A stretch of DNA of 64,000 nt from Methylorubrum aminovorans (GCF_022179725.1 NZ_BPRC01000002.1:124001-188000); one strand, 5' to 3'; shown: positions 20,427-29,217, counted from the stretch's first letter. The notes: generated from the sequence alone by a model not told the origin. Numbers and translations are program-made.

Positions 20427-20924
20427 ATGTCCGATATGAGGGTCATCGTCCCGGCCAAGCGGAGGAAGCTGCAAGACGCACGCTCCGGCTCCCGCCCTTT
20501 CGCCTATCTCGATCTCTATCGCGCCTCACCCTTCGACCGCATCGAAGTCATCAAGGCCGGCGTCTCGGCCAAGTCGGTCAAGCGCTTCATCACCGCGCTG
20601 CACCTCGACCAGCAGGTGATGTTCGACGCCCTCAATCTGAAGACGGCCACGGTGAACAAGAAGGCGGCCAAGGACGAGCCCCTCTCGGCCGAGGACAGCG
20701 AGCGGGTCGTCGGTCTCGCCAAGCTCGTCGGGCAGCTCGAAGCGATGATCGAGGAAGCTGGGGAGGCCGAGAATTTCGATGCGCCGGCCTGGCTGTCGCG
20801 CTGGCTGCGCGAGCCCTTGCCGGCGCTCGGCGGCGGCAAGCCGCTCGACCTTCTCGATACGATGGAAGGCCAGGCACTGGTCTCGCGCGCGCTGGCGCAG
20901 ATCCAGAGCGGAGCCTATGCGTGA
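20427..20924 (+). CDS. Xre/MbcA/ParS-type antitoxin (DUF2384)
   Basis: 165-residue protein with the ParS/MbcA toxin-binding domain at the C-terminus (PAWLSRWLREPLPALGGGKPLDLLDTMEGQALVSRALAQIQ region, about residues 110-160). The middle has a helix-turn-helix-like segment (AGVSAKSVKRFITALHL). It should bind and neutralise the RES toxin and repress the pair. It has a strong AAGGAG ribosome site, and its TGA overlaps the toxin GTG by four bases. Confidence 0.9.
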   Translation: MSDMRVIVPAKRRKLQDARSGSRPFAYLDLYRASPFDRIEVIKAGVSAKSVKRFITALHLDQQVMFDALNLKTATVNKKAAKDEPLSAEDSERVVGLAKLVGQLEAMIEEAGEAENFDAPAWLSRWLREPLPALGGGKPLDLLDTMEGQALVSRALAQIQSGAYA

Positions 20925-21418
20925 GTCGATCGCTCTGGCGGATCGGCACCGATGCCAGGACCTACACCGCCGACGACCTGTCGGGGACCGGGGCCAAGCT
21001 CTCCGGCGGCCGATGGAATGCCGTCGGGGTCGCTCTCGTCTACGCGGCGAGCAGCCGTGCGCTGGCCTGCCTCGAAACCTTCGTCCATCTCAATGCCGGC
21101 GGCCTGCCGCTGAACCGATACCTCGTCGAGATCACGGTGCCGGACGAGGTCTGGGCAGCGGCCGAGGTCGCGACGCCGGATACGCTGCCTGTCGGCTGGG
21201 ACGCCGAACCCGCGGGCCTCGACAGCCTCGCCTTCGGCACGGACTGGGCGAACGATCATCGCTCGGCGCTCCTGCTGGTCCCCTCCGTCATCGTGCCGGA
21301 GGAGCAGAACGGCCTCATCAATCCCGTCCATCCCGACGCGGCGAAGATCACGGCGCGCAAAGTCCGGAAGGGGCTCTACGACCCGCGCCTCGACCGCGAC
21401 CGGCTTCCGTTCGCGTGA
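20921..21418 (+). CDS. RES-domain toxin (NAD+-degrading type)
   Basis: 165-residue RES-family toxin. The three family residues are visible: Arg in LSGGRWNAVG, Glu in ALACLETFVHL and Ser in HRSALLLVPSVIVPEEQN. Characterised RES toxins deplete NAD+ by glycohydrolase or phosphorylase activity. The GTG start is coupled to the antitoxin stop, giving the usual antitoxin-first order. The length is normal for the family and no damage is seen. Confidence 0.92.
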   Translation: MSRSLWRIGTDARTYTADDLSGTGAKLSGGRWNAVGVALVYAASSRALACLETFVHLNAGGLPLNRYLVEITVPDEVWAAAEVATPDTLPVGWDAEPAGLDSLAFGTDWANDHRSALLLVPSVIVPEEQNGLINPVHPDAAKITARKVRKGLYDPRLDRDRLPFA

Positions 21419-21524
21419 GGGGCCGCGTTCGTCCCGAGAAGGGTACGTCTTGAGATCGCCGCTCCGCCGCGCCACCTGACAGCCCGTCCCGCTTCCGCAC
21501 CGAAGCCCGCCGCCAGAGCCCGCC

Positions 21525-22973
21525 TTGCCGCCCCTCTTCGACTACGCCGCGCAAGCGGGTTCCGCGATCAAGGCCTTCGCGGAAGCCTCCAGCGATCTGC
21601 TGATCCAGCCGACGCTGCGCCTCGGCGTCACCGGTCTCGCCCGCTCGGGCAAGACGGTGTTCACCACCGCCCTGATCCACCATCTCGTCGAGGGCCACGC
21701 CTTGCCCGCCTTCGAGCCGGCGCAAGCCGGCCGCCTGCGCCGGGCCCGCCTCGTGCCGCAGCCCGACGACGACGTGCCCCGCTTTCCCTTCGAAGAGAAT
21801 TTCTCGGCGCTGACCGAGGCGCGGCGCTGGCCGGGCTCGACCGACCGGATCAGCCAGTTCCGCCTTGCCATCGAGTACGAGCGCGCGGGCGGCTGGCGCA
21901 GCGGCCCGGCGACGCTGATGCTCGACGTCGTGGATTATCCCGGCGAGTGGCTGCTCGATCTTGCGCTGGTCGATCAGAGTTACGTGGCATGGTCGCGCGC
22001 CACCATCGCCGGCACCCGCCGGGCGGGCCGGGCCGAGATCGCCGCACCCTGGCTCGCACTGATGCGGGACCTCGATCCCACTGCTCCCCTCGACGAGGTG
22101 CTGGCCGAGCGCGCCGCCAACGCCTTCAAAGCCTATCTCGCCGCGCTTCGCGCGGGTGCGGAATCGGTGGCCACCACGCCGCCGGGGCGCTTCCTGATGC
22201 CGGGCGACCTCGCCGGCTCGCCGATGCTGACCTTCGCCCCCCTCGACCGCCTGGAGGAGACACAAGTCCCCGGCAGCCTCGGCGCGCTGATGGAACGGCG
22301 GTTCGAGGCCTACAAGTCCAAGGTTGTGGAGCCGTTCTTCCGCGAGCATTTCCAGCGGGTCGACCGGCAGATCGTCCTGGTCGACGTGCTCTCGGCGGTC
22401 GATTCCGGGCCGGCGGCGCTCGCCGAGCTGGAGGAGGCGCTCGACGCCGTGCTGCTCGCCTTCCGCATCGGGCGCAACAGCCTGCTCTCGCGCTTCTTCG
22501 CGCCGCGGGCCGACCGGATCATGTTCGCCGCCACCAAGGCCGACCATCTCCACCAATCGAGCCACGACCGGCTCGACGCGCTGCTGCGCCTCCTCGTCTC
22601 CCGCGCCATGCGCCGGACCGAGGCCGCGGGCGCACGGGTCGGCACCGTGGCGTTGGCCTCGGTGCGTGCCACCCGCGAGACCACGGTGCATGACGGCGGC
22701 GAGGTCCTGCGCGCCGTCTCGGGAACGCCGGAGGCGGGCGAGCATGTCGGCGATGAGATCTTCGACGGGCTCTCGGAGGCCGCGGTGTTTCCCGGCGAGC
22801 TGCCCGCCGACCCGCAGGCGGTGCTCGACGGGGCGGTCCCGCCGGGCTCGTTCCGCTTCCCCCGCTTCCGCCCACCGCCGGTCAAGCCCGATGCGCTCGG
22901 GCGGCCGGGCCACCTGCCGCAGATCCGGCTCGACCGGGCCATGCAGTTCCTGATCGGGGATCGGCTGACGTGA
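21525..22973 (+). CDS. ycjX: YcjX-like P-loop GTPase
   Basis: 482-residue protein of the YcjX/DUF463 family. The P-loop is GLARSGKTVF (about residues 36-45), with VVDYPGEWLLDLAL as the switch-like segment and AATKADH as the base-specificity motif. In enterobacteria ycjX and ycjF follow the phage-shock genes and are linked to membrane stress. Here the pair stands without psp genes. The proposed start is a TTG at 21525 without a strong ribosome site, so the N-terminus is uncertain. Its stop overlaps the next GTG by four bases. Confidence 0.9.
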   Translation: MPPLFDYAAQAGSAIKAFAEASSDLLIQPTLRLGVTGLARSGKTVFTTALIHHLVEGHALPAFEPAQAGRLRRARLVPQPDDDVPRFPFEENFSALTEARRWPGSTDRISQFRLAIEYERAGGWRSGPATLMLDVVDYPGEWLLDLALVDQSYVAWSRATIAGTRRAGRAEIAAPWLALMRDLDPTAPLDEVLAERAANAFKAYLAALRAGAESVATTPPGRFLMPGDLAGSPMLTFAPLDRLEETQVPGSLGALMERRFEAYKSKVVEPFFREHFQRVDRQIVLVDVLSAVDSGPAALAELEEALDAVLLAFRIGRNSLLSRFFAPRADRIMFAATKADHLHQSSHDRLDALLRLLVSRAMRRTEAAGARVGTVALASVRATRETTVHDGGEVLRAVSGTPEAGEHVGDEIFDGLSEAAVFPGELPADPQAVLDGAVPPGSFRFPRFRPPPVKPDALGRPGHLPQIRLDRAMQFLIGDRLT

Positions 22974-23998
22974 CCAACCCGCAGCGCCCGCGCGCCTTCC
23001 GCCTCCCCTCCGGAGATCAGCCCCCGCCGGAAGCGGCCACCGCCGAGGCCCCGCCTCCGCCGCGGCCGGATGTGCGCTTCGTCGAGGAGCCCTACGAGAT
23101 CGTGGATGCCGCCGACGGCGTCGCGGTGCCGGTGACGCCCAAGCGCCGGGCGCCGTGGCTGTCGATCCTGTTCAGCGCGCTGGGCGGCCTCGTCACCATC
23201 GCCGTCGGGCTCTCGGTCGAACGGTTGATCGCCGACCTGTTCGCCACGGCGCCCTGGCTCGGCTGGGTCGCGCTGGCGCTGCTGCTCGTCGCCGTGATCG
23301 CACTGACCGCCATCGTCGCCCGCGAGGCACTCGGCGTCTGGCGCGAGCGCAAGATCGAGGCGTTGCGCGAGCGGGCGCTCGCCGCGCTCTCGACCCGCGA
23401 CCATACCGCGGCGCAGGAGGTGGTGCAGGCGTTGCGGGGCTTCTACGCCGACCGGCCCGCGCTCGCCGGCGGCGTTCGCCGCCTCGATGCGGTAGGCGAC
23501 GCGATCCTCGACGTCGACGATCGGCTGGCGCTGGCCGAGGGCGAGCTGCTCGCACCCCTCGACCGGCAGGCCAAGGCGGCCATCGCCCAGGCGGCAAGCC
23601 AGGTCTCAGCCGTCACCGCGCTCAGCCCGCGGGCCATCGTCGATGTCGCCTTCGTGGTCTTTTCCGCCGCCCGGCTGCTGCGCCGGATCGCGGCAATCTA
23701 TGGCGGGCGGCCCGGCCTGCTCGGCTTCCTCCGGCTCGCGCGTGCGGCGTTCGCCCATCTCACCGTCACCGGCGGCATGGCCGTGGGCGAGGGCATGTTG
23801 CACCAAGTGCTCGGCCTCGGGCTTGCCGCTCGCGTCTCGGCCAAGCTCGGCGAGGGCGTGCTCAACGGTCTAATGACCGCCCGCTTCGGCCTCGCGGCGC
23901 TCGCCGTGTGCCGGCCCCTCCCCTTCGTTCGCGCCACGCCGCCCACGGTCAACGATGTGGCCGGCCAGCTTTTCCGCGGCGGAGAGGACAAGACCTAG
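22970..23998 (+). CDS. YcjF/TIGR01620 family membrane protein
   Basis: 342-residue inner-membrane protein. A Pro-rich cytoplasmic N-terminus (1-60) is followed by two helices (about 65-85 and 95-115), a coiled region (120-200) and a C-terminal hydrophobic DUF697-like domain with GGMAVGEGMLHQVLGLGLA. It partners YcjX, to which it is translationally coupled through GTGA. The role is probably in envelope stress, and the biochemical function is not known. Confidence 0.86.
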   Translation: MTNPQRPRAFRLPSGDQPPPEAATAEAPPPPRPDVRFVEEPYEIVDAADGVAVPVTPKRRAPWLSILFSALGGLVTIAVGLSVERLIADLFATAPWLGWVALALLLVAVIALTAIVAREALGVWRERKIEALRERALAALSTRDHTAAQEVVQALRGFYADRPALAGGVRRLDAVGDAILDVDDRLALAEGELLAPLDRQAKAAIAQAASQVSAVTALSPRAIVDVAFVVFSAARLLRRIAAIYGGRPGLLGFLRLARAAFAHLTVTGGMAVGEGMLHQVLGLGLAARVSAKLGEGVLNGLMTARFGLAALAVCRPLPFVRATPPTVNDVAGQLFRGGEDKT

Positions 23999-23999
23999 A

Positions 24000-24101
24000 G
24001 CGCTTTCCGACGAAGTGGAGGCCGGTTCGTCGAAAGAAAGCGCGACAAAACAAAGACCTAGAGCCGCCGGCCTGATGCAATCAGGTCGGATACGGCTCTA
24101 G
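24000..24101. repeat. Tandem pair of palindromic intergenic repeats
   Basis: First palindrome: GCGCTTTC (24000-24007) with GAAAGCGC (24036-24043), plus inner GACGAA / TTCGTC. Second: CTAGAGCCG (24058-24066) with CGGCTCTAG (24093-24101), plus inner CCTGA / TCAGG. Elements of the form 'TAGAGCnnn...nnnGCTCTA' are widespread between genes in Rhizobiales. A related unit occurs at 50834-50938. They probably form hairpins at the end of the ycjF transcript. Confidence 0.75.
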
Positions 24102-24156
24102 CGGAATTCCAAGGGGATCATCCCTCTGACTGAGTTCGGAGCAGCGTCCAAAACAG

Positions 24157-24188
24157 AAGGCTCCCGCACCGGCCGGTGCGGGAGCCTT
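24157..24188. terminator. Rho-independent terminator of the repeat-containing exported protein
   Basis: Perfect 14-bp stem AAGGCTCCCGCACC / GGTGCGGGAGCCTT with loop GGCC, followed on the minus strand by CTGTTTT. It lies 27 bases beyond the stop of the gene at 24215-24601 and could act in both directions. Confidence 0.8.
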
Positions 24189-24214
24189 CGTTCCTTACGG
24201 GTCAGGCGCTGCGA

Positions 24215-24601
24215 TCAGCAGTCGTCGCCGCCCTTCTTCTCGCCGAGCTTCTGATCGTGACCGGCGGCGTTCATCGCGCCGACCGTGCCCGGCGCGGCCG
24301 GCTGGTCGCCGCCGGCGGTGTTCTTGGCCGAGGACGTCTGATCCGAGCCCGGCTTGTTGCCGACGCCCTGACCGGCGCCGACATTGTTCATCGCACCCAC
24401 GGTGCCGGGGGAAGCCGGCTGCTGGCCGCCCGCGAGGTTCTTCGAACCCGCATCGGCGCCGCTGCCGGTGCTGCTGTTGGCAGCCGTGGAGTCGCCCGGC
24501 GCCTTGGCGTTGGTGCTGCCGGTGTTGCACGGGGCGGCGAGCGCGGAACCGGCGATGAAGGCGAAAGCGGTGGCAGTAGCGATGGTCTTCGTGAGCGTCA
24601 C
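24215..24601 (-). CDS. Exported low-complexity protein with an internal 18-residue repeat
   Basis: 128 residues: signal peptide (1-23, ending GSALA), then a Gly/Ala/Asn/Ser-rich mature protein. The segment NLAGGQQPASPGTVGAMN (residues 55-72) recurs as NTAGGDQPAAPGTVGAMN (94-111), with 15 of 18 identical. One Cys near the mature N-terminus (APCNTG) and one at the C-terminus (GGDDC) could pair. It is probably periplasmic or surface-exposed and intrinsically disordered. The function is unknown. It has its own strong terminator, and the 208 bases upstream are AT-rich. Confidence 0.75.
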   Translation of the reverse strand: MTLTKTIATATAFAFIAGSALAAPCNTGSTNAKAPGDSTAANSSTGSGADAGSKNLAGGQQPASPGTVGAMNNVGAGQGVGNKPGSDQTSSAKNTAGGDQPAAPGTVGAMNAAGHDQKLGEKKGGDDC

Positions 24602-24809
24602 GTTTGCGTCCCTCCGAAATTTTCCGATCGGCTTTGCCGTCCGGTCTGCCCGAGGAAAGCAATTAAGGAAATTTAAGTTCCCGATTTATCCTGCATCAAA
24701 GAATATTTTTGGGTCCGCATCGCCTTACATTTGATAGGAATCGCCCCAAGTCGCTGATGCAAAATACACTATTTTTCCGGATCCGCTCCGTTCGGGCCGG
24801 CTCGCACGG
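24602..24809. promoter_or_regulatory. AT-rich promoter region of the exported repeat protein
   Basis: 208 bases with unusually low GC for this chromosome, including AAGGAAATTTAAG and TAAATTTCC-type tracts (24660-24720). It lies upstream of the leftward exported-protein gene and downstream of the leftward hydrolase gene. It probably holds the promoter. No specific box can be assigned with confidence. Confidence 0.35.
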
Positions 24810-25361
24810 TCAGAGCGGCGCGAGGAAGCCGGCCAGCCGCATCAGGCCCTCCGGCCAGGGGCCGTGTCCGCTCGCCACGTTGATGTGGCCGGCCTCGCCC
24901 GCATCCACCAGGGCCGAGCCCCAGGCATAGGCATAGTCTTCCGCCCGCTCGTAGGTGCAGTGCGGGTCGGTGCGGCTCGCCACCAGCAGCGAGGGAAAGG
25001 GCAGCGGATCACGCGGCACCGGCGCGAAGGCGCGCACGCTCTCGGGGAGATCGGCGCCTGCCTCGATGTCGGGGAAGGCGACCAGCAGGGCGCCGCGCAC
25101 CACGCCCGCGGGAAAGCGGGGGGCCGCCTCCACCGCCGCGACGACGCCGAGGCTGTGGGCGATGAGGATCACCGGCCGGGTCGCCACCTCGACGGCCTCG
25201 ACGACACGCTTGCGCCACGCCTCGGGATCGGGCCGGTGCCAATCGTCCTGCGCGACGATCCGCGCGGTCTTGAGCCGCGCCGCCCAGCGCGCTTGCCAGT
25301 GGTCCTCCTCGGAGCCGGCATAGCCGGGAAGGATCAGGATGTCGCAATCGGCAGTCTTCAT
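24810..25361 (-). CDS. RBBP9/YdeN-family serine hydrolase
   Basis: 183-residue alpha/beta hydrolase. It begins MKTADCDILILPGYAGSEEDHW, with the nucleophile motif AHSLGV (GxSxG variant AHSLG) near residue 78. The acidic residue lies in ASRTDPHCTYERAEDYA and the His in EAGHINVASGHGPW. The family is annotated as esterase-like with unknown physiological substrates. The ATG at 25361 replaces a longer start because the upstream 21 codons are low-complexity. It follows lysA on the same strand. Confidence 0.88.
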   Translation of the reverse strand: MKTADCDILILPGYAGSEEDHWQARWAARLKTARIVAQDDWHRPDPEAWRKRVVEAVEVATRPVILIAHSLGVVAAVEAAPRFPAGVVRGALLVAFPDIEAGADLPESVRAFAPVPRDPLPFPSLLVASRTDPHCTYERAEDYAYAWGSALVDAGEAGHINVASGHGPWPEGLMRLAGFLAPL

Positions 25362-25420
25362 GGAAGTCTTCTCGGAAGGTCGCCCCGATCCAACGGGCGG
25401 CGGACCGCCCGGCTCCCCTG

Positions 25421-26689
25421 TCACGCGAGCCAGTCGGGCAGGCGGTCGAGGCGGATCAGGTCGTCGTAGCTGGGGCGTGGGCGCACGACCGCGGACCGGT
25501 CGCCGGTCACCAGCACCTCCGGCACGAGGCGGCGGCTGTTGTAGGTGCCGGCCTGGACCGCACCGTAGGCGCCCGCGCTCATCACCGCGACCAGGTCGCC
25601 CGGCGCCACCGCCGGCATCTCCCGCCCGAGGGCGAGGTAGTCGCCGCTCTCGCAGACCGGGCCGACCACGTCCGCCGTCAGCCGGGGCGTGTCGGGGGCC
25701 GGCTCGCGCACGGGACGCAGGGCGTGGAACGCCTCGTAGAGCGTCGGGCGGATCAGGTCGTTCATCGCCCCGTCGACGATGACGAAGGTCTTTTCCTCCG
25801 TCGGCTTCACGTAGATCACGCGGGTGACGAGGATGCCGGCATTGCCCGCGATCATCCGCCCGATCTCGAAGACCGGTCGCAGGCCGAGCGGCCGGAAATG
25901 CGGGCGCAGGATTGCGGCGAGGGCTGCCGGATCGGGCGGAGGGGCGTTGTCGTCCCGATAGGGGATGCCGAGCCCGCCGCCGAAATCGACGTGGTGCAGC
26001 CGGTGCCCGTCGGCGAGCAGATCGCGGGCGAGTTCGCAGAGCAGGCGCGCGGCGTTGTCGAACGGGGTGAGATCCGTGATCTGACTGCCGATATGCGCGT
26101 CGACGCCGACGATCTCGAGGCCCGGCAGCCGGGCGGCCCCGGCATAGACCGCGCGGGCACGGGAGATCGGGATGCCGAACTTGTTGTCGGACTTGCCGGT
26201 CGAGATCTTGGCATGCGTCAGCGCATCGACGTCCGGGTTCACCCGGATCGAGACCGGCGCCTTGCGCCCCCGCGCGGCAGCGACCTCGGACAGGGCGGCG
26301 AGTTCGGGCTCACTCTCGACGTTGAAGCAGAGGATGTTCGCATCGAGCGCGGCGGCCATCTCCTCGCGGGTCTTGCCGACGCCGGAGAAGACGATGCGCT
26401 CCCCTGGCACGCCCGCGGCCAGCGCCCGGCGCAGTTCGCCCTCGGAGACGATGTCCATGCCCGCGCCTTGGCGCGCGAGGGTGGCGAGCACCGCCTGATT
26501 CGAGTTCGCCTTCATGGCAAAGCAGACCAGCGAGTCGTCGCCCGAAAAGGCCTCGGCGAAGACGCGGTAATGCCGCTCCAAGGTGGCGGTGCTGTAGCAA
26601 TAGAACGGCGTGCCGACCTCGTCCGCCAGCGCCGTCAGATCGACGTCCTCGGCGTGGAGACGCCCGTCCCGATAGTGGAAGTGGTGCAT
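25421..26689 (-). CDS. lysA: Diaminopimelate decarboxylase
   Basis: 422-residue PLP enzyme (alanine-racemase-like fold III) that decarboxylates meso-diaminopimelate to L-lysine, the last step of lysine synthesis. The PLP lysine is in VCFAMKANSN (about residue 60). The phosphate-binding loop is VDFGGGLGIPY, with HIGSQI and the active-site Cys in GPVCESGDYLA also present. Its upstream neighbour on the same strand is an LptM-like lipoprotein, an arrangement common in Proteobacteria. Confidence 0.97.
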   Translation of the reverse strand: MHHFHYRDGRLHAEDVDLTALADEVGTPFYCYSTATLERHYRVFAEAFSGDDSLVCFAMKANSNQAVLATLARQGAGMDIVSEGELRRALAAGVPGERIVFSGVGKTREEMAAALDANILCFNVESEPELAALSEVAAARGRKAPVSIRVNPDVDALTHAKISTGKSDNKFGIPISRARAVYAGAARLPGLEIVGVDAHIGSQITDLTPFDNAARLLCELARDLLADGHRLHHVDFGGGLGIPYRDDNAPPPDPAALAAILRPHFRPLGLRPVFEIGRMIAGNAGILVTRVIYVKPTEEKTFVIVDGAMNDLIRPTLYEAFHALRPVREPAPDTPRLTADVVGPVCESGDYLALGREMPAVAPGDLVAVMSAGAYGAVQAGTYNSRRLVPEVLVTGDRSAVVRPRPSYDDLIRLDRLPDWLA

Positions 26690-26806
26690 GTCAGGATCAT
26701 CCGCCGCGCGGAAAAAAGGGCGGCACGCCCGAATGCCCCCGGGCGCGGTGCGCTGTCTACCGCGAACCGAGGCTGCGGCGCAGCGCTCGTCCGAGCGCCG
26801 GCACCG

Positions 26807-27160
26807 CTACAGGATCGAATCGAGGATGAACGGCTCCTTGGGAACCCTGTAGCCGCGCTTCGATCCTCGGGTGGTCGTGACCGGAACGCCGTCGCCGCCA
26901 GCGGGGATCGCCGCGGCGCTCAGTTCGTCGCCCGCCTGCACCGCCTCCGGATCGGGGGCGGCCCCGCGATCGCCGACGGAGACCGTGCTGCCGGGCAGAC
27001 TGCGGGCCGAGGCCGGCGCACCGGTCCGCGGGCCCGCCGGGGCGGTCTGCGACACGGCGACTCCCGGCGGTTCCAGGCTGCCGCGCCGGCCGCAAGCCGT
27101 GCAGGCCAGGACAAGGCCGAGCGCGATCAAGATCGAGAGGCGGGCGGAGCGGGCGGGCAT
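26807..27160 (-). CDS. lptM: LptM-like lipoprotein
   Basis: 117-residue lipoprotein with signal and lipobox LACTACGRRGSLEPP. The Cys-Gly-x-x-Gly-x-Leu-x-x-Pro start of the mature protein is the signature of LptM (YifL), which in E. coli assists assembly of the LPS translocon LptD. The remainder is Pro/Ala/Gly-rich and disordered, longer than E. coli LptM, and ends VPKEPFILDSIL. That conserved tail is common in alphaproteobacterial versions. It precedes lysA by 117 bases. Confidence 0.82.
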   Translation of the reverse strand: MPARSARLSILIALGLVLACTACGRRGSLEPPGVAVSQTAPAGPRTGAPASARSLPGSTVSVGDRGAAPDPEAVQAGDELSAAAIPAGGDGVPVTTTRGSKRGYRVPKEPFILDSIL

Positions 27161-27316
27161 CAGGATTTCCGGCAGTCTTTCCGGCAGGTCTGCGCCAGCT
27201 TAGCCGTTGGAGCCGCATCCCGAAAGGTGGCCATAGGCGTCTCGGACGAGGACGATGCACGCCGGAGCGGGCCACCCGCCGGGCGCGCCCGACTCCGGGA
27301 CGGCCCGGCTGCGATC

Positions 27317-27595
27317 TCAGCTCTTCTTGTTACCGCGCTGGGAATCCTTCGGCGGCGTATAGGCGTCGATCGCCCGGCGGCAATTCTCGGAGAGCTTCGC
27401 CCAGTTGGTCTTGAAGCACTGATCGGTCGCCGGATCGTCCGGGTCGAGATTGCCGCAATAGCTGAGGTAATCGCCGGTGCAGTACTTCTTGAGCGTCTCG
27501 TTGCCGCGCTTCGACTGCTGGGCCTGTGCCGGAGCGGCCAGCAGGGCGGCCGCGCCGGTCAGTGCGAGAACCAGGGGCGTCAGCTTCAAGGCCAT
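27317..27595 (-). CDS. Exported small protein with conserved cysteines
   Basis: 92-residue protein with a signal peptide (1-25, ending AQA). The mature part has four cysteines spaced KKYC, SYCGNLDPDDP, DQCFKTN and ENCRRAI. This resembles the cysteine-rich-repeat type of small periplasmic proteins in Rhizobiales. The cysteines probably make two disulfides. It ends in a basic tail (RGNKKS). The exact function is unknown. Confidence 0.78.
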   Translation of the reverse strand: MALKLTPLVLALTGAAALLAAPAQAQQSKRGNETLKKYCTGDYLSYCGNLDPDDPATDQCFKTNWAKLSENCRRAIDAYTPPKDSQRGNKKS

Positions 27596-27783
27596 GATGT
27601 TCGCTCGATCGCGGTTCGTGGGAGGATTCGTGTGAGGAGATCCGGGCGCGATGATGCCCCCGCATGTCCGAAACGAGGCGGGTCCGGGGCAAACGCAAGG
27701 TGGTTCGGTGCTTACGGTCTCGTGCGGGGCATCGCAAGGGATGCCGGCACGTTAGGCCGTTCCCCTACGCCGCTCGGTGCGTT

Positions 27784-28503
27784 TCAGCTCTCGGCGAGCG
27801 CCGCCGAGGCGGCTGGGAAGCCTCCGGCCTGGGGCAGACGGTCGCGCCGGGCCAGGGCGTCGGCCACCTCACTGATGCGGCGGCGCAGCTCGGCGGTGTC
27901 CTCGCCCGCGGGCGCGGCAAGGGGAGCAGACTGGGCAGCCCGGGCGGCCGCCAGCTCCGAGCGCAGCGTCTCGATCTCGGCGCGCAGGGGCATGGCCCCG
28001 TCGACGGCGCCCTCGGCCGATAGCGGCGCGGTGCCCGCCTGCGCGCGGCGCGCCGCCTTGAGATCGTCGAGGATGGCGCGGTGGGCCTCCTCCAGGGCGT
28101 GCAGGGTGGCAAGCCCCGTCTCACCCTCGGCATGAGCCTTAGCGAGGTCCCGGTCGAGCCCGGCGATGCGTTCGAGGGCGCGGGCGACCTCCGCCTCGCT
28201 CAGGATGCGCGCGGCGACCGCGGCTTCCGCCTCCATGGTGCGGGTGCCGATGGCGGCCATGTCGGCGTGGCGCCGGGCGGCGATGGCCTCGGCCTTCCGC
28301 TCGAGCCGGCGCTGCACCACGGCGAACTCCGCCCGGAGGTGGTCGCGCTCGGCCACGACCTCGGACACGCTCACCGGCAGGGTCGCCTCGATCCGCCGCC
28401 GGGCGAGACGGCCAGCGCGGGCGTTCACGGTCGGCAGGATCGTCAGGGCGCACAGGCTCGCCAGGAGGAAGCCGAGCCCGAAGATCATCACGGTCTCGAT
28501 CAC
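27784..28503 (-). CDS. Membrane-anchored coiled-coil protein, unknown function
   Basis: 239 residues: one N-terminal membrane helix (about 3-25, IFGLGFLLASLCALTI), then long Ala/Glu/Arg-rich helices predicted to form coiled coil (50-140 and 170-220). This architecture is common in Rhizobiales inner-membrane proteins of unknown role, possibly scaffolding. It ends in a low-complexity Ala-rich tail. It is followed on the same strand by the small cysteine-containing exported protein. Confidence 0.72.
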   Translation of the reverse strand: MIETVMIFGLGFLLASLCALTILPTVNARAGRLARRRIEATLPVSVSEVVAERDHLRAEFAVVQRRLERKAEAIAARRHADMAAIGTRTMEAEAAVAARILSEAEVARALERIAGLDRDLAKAHAEGETGLATLHALEEAHRAILDDLKAARRAQAGTAPLSAEGAVDGAMPLRAEIETLRSELAAARAAQSAPLAAPAGEDTAELRRRISEVADALARRDRLPQAGGFPAASAALAES

Positions 28504-28614
28504 GAACGGGCCCTCACGCCGCCTCGGCCGGCAGGTCCGGCCGCTGCGTCTTTTGCCCGTCTTGCCCGCGCGGAAGCAAGCGCCCTCGCGCGGCAGCGAT
28601 GGTTCGAAGGCGGA

Positions 28615-29217
28615 TCAGAACGGATTCCAGGTCGGGCGACCGGTGAATTTCAGATAGCCGATATTGATGCCGAGCCGGGCTCCGACGCCGGAGCGGATCG
28701 GCACGACGACGATGCCGCCATCGGTCACGGCCGTCATGCCGAAGCCGCCGATGAAGTAGGCCGAGCCGTCGACGCCGCCGAAGCGGCGGTAGAGGTCGCG
28801 CACGGCCGGCAGGTTGTAGACGAGCATCATGGTCCGCGCCCCGTCGCCGCCGACATCGAATCCGAGCGTCGGCCCCTGCCAGTAGATCCGGCGCTGCCCG
28901 GCATTGCGGGTGTAGAGCGTGCCCTCGCCGAAGCGCAGCCCGCCGACGATGGCGCCGGACGCCTCCTGGCCGAGGATGTAGCCGTTGGGCTCGCCCCAGC
29001 GGCGGGTCGCCTCCTCGACGGTCAGTGCGAGGCCACGCGACACGCTGCCGAAGAAGCGGTGCCCGTTCTCGACCATCTCGGCGGCCCGGAACGAGTCCGG
29101 ACGCACGTTGTCGTCGCTGTAGGCGAGCGCCGGGAAGGCGCCGGCCAGAAGGCCACCGGAGAGCCCGAGCAGGGCGGCGCGGCGGGTCGTCGCCGTGCGG
29201 ATGGGATCGTGCGGCAT
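28615..29217 (-). CDS. eipA: EipA-like envelope protein (DUF1134)
   Basis: 200-residue exported protein with a twin-arginine-like signal (TTRRAALLGLSGGLLAG) and a DUF1134 domain (FGSVSRGLALTVEEATRR region to the end, GYLKFTGRPTWNPF). EipA of Brucella is a periplasmic protein needed for envelope integrity, and its transcription is reported to be CtrA-controlled. The ATG at 29217 is taken because it directly precedes the signal peptide. A full CtrA consensus lies about 143 bases upstream (29360-29374). Confidence 0.9.
   Translation of the reverse strand: MPHDPIRTATTRRAALLGLSGGLLAGAFPALAYSDDNVRPDSFRAAEMVENGHRFFGSVSRGLALTVEEATRRWGEPNGYILGQEASGAIVGGLRFGEGTLYTRNAGQRRIYWQGPTLGFDVGGDGARTMMLVYNLPAVRDLYRRFGGVDGSAYFIGGFGMTAVTDGGIVVVPIRSGVGARLGINIGYLKFTGRPTWNPF

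Noticed and set aside
24660..24678. TTAA...TTAA motif resembling CtrA in the AT-rich region
   Set aside because: The spacing between the two TTAA elements is six bases instead of seven, and there is no final C in the correct place. Unlike the site at 29360, it does not meet the consensus.
24657..24681. GGAAC on the minus strand 16 bases from GCTT, as an EcfG promoter for the exported repeat protein
   Set aside because: The -10 element differs from CGTT at two positions, so it is too weak to claim.
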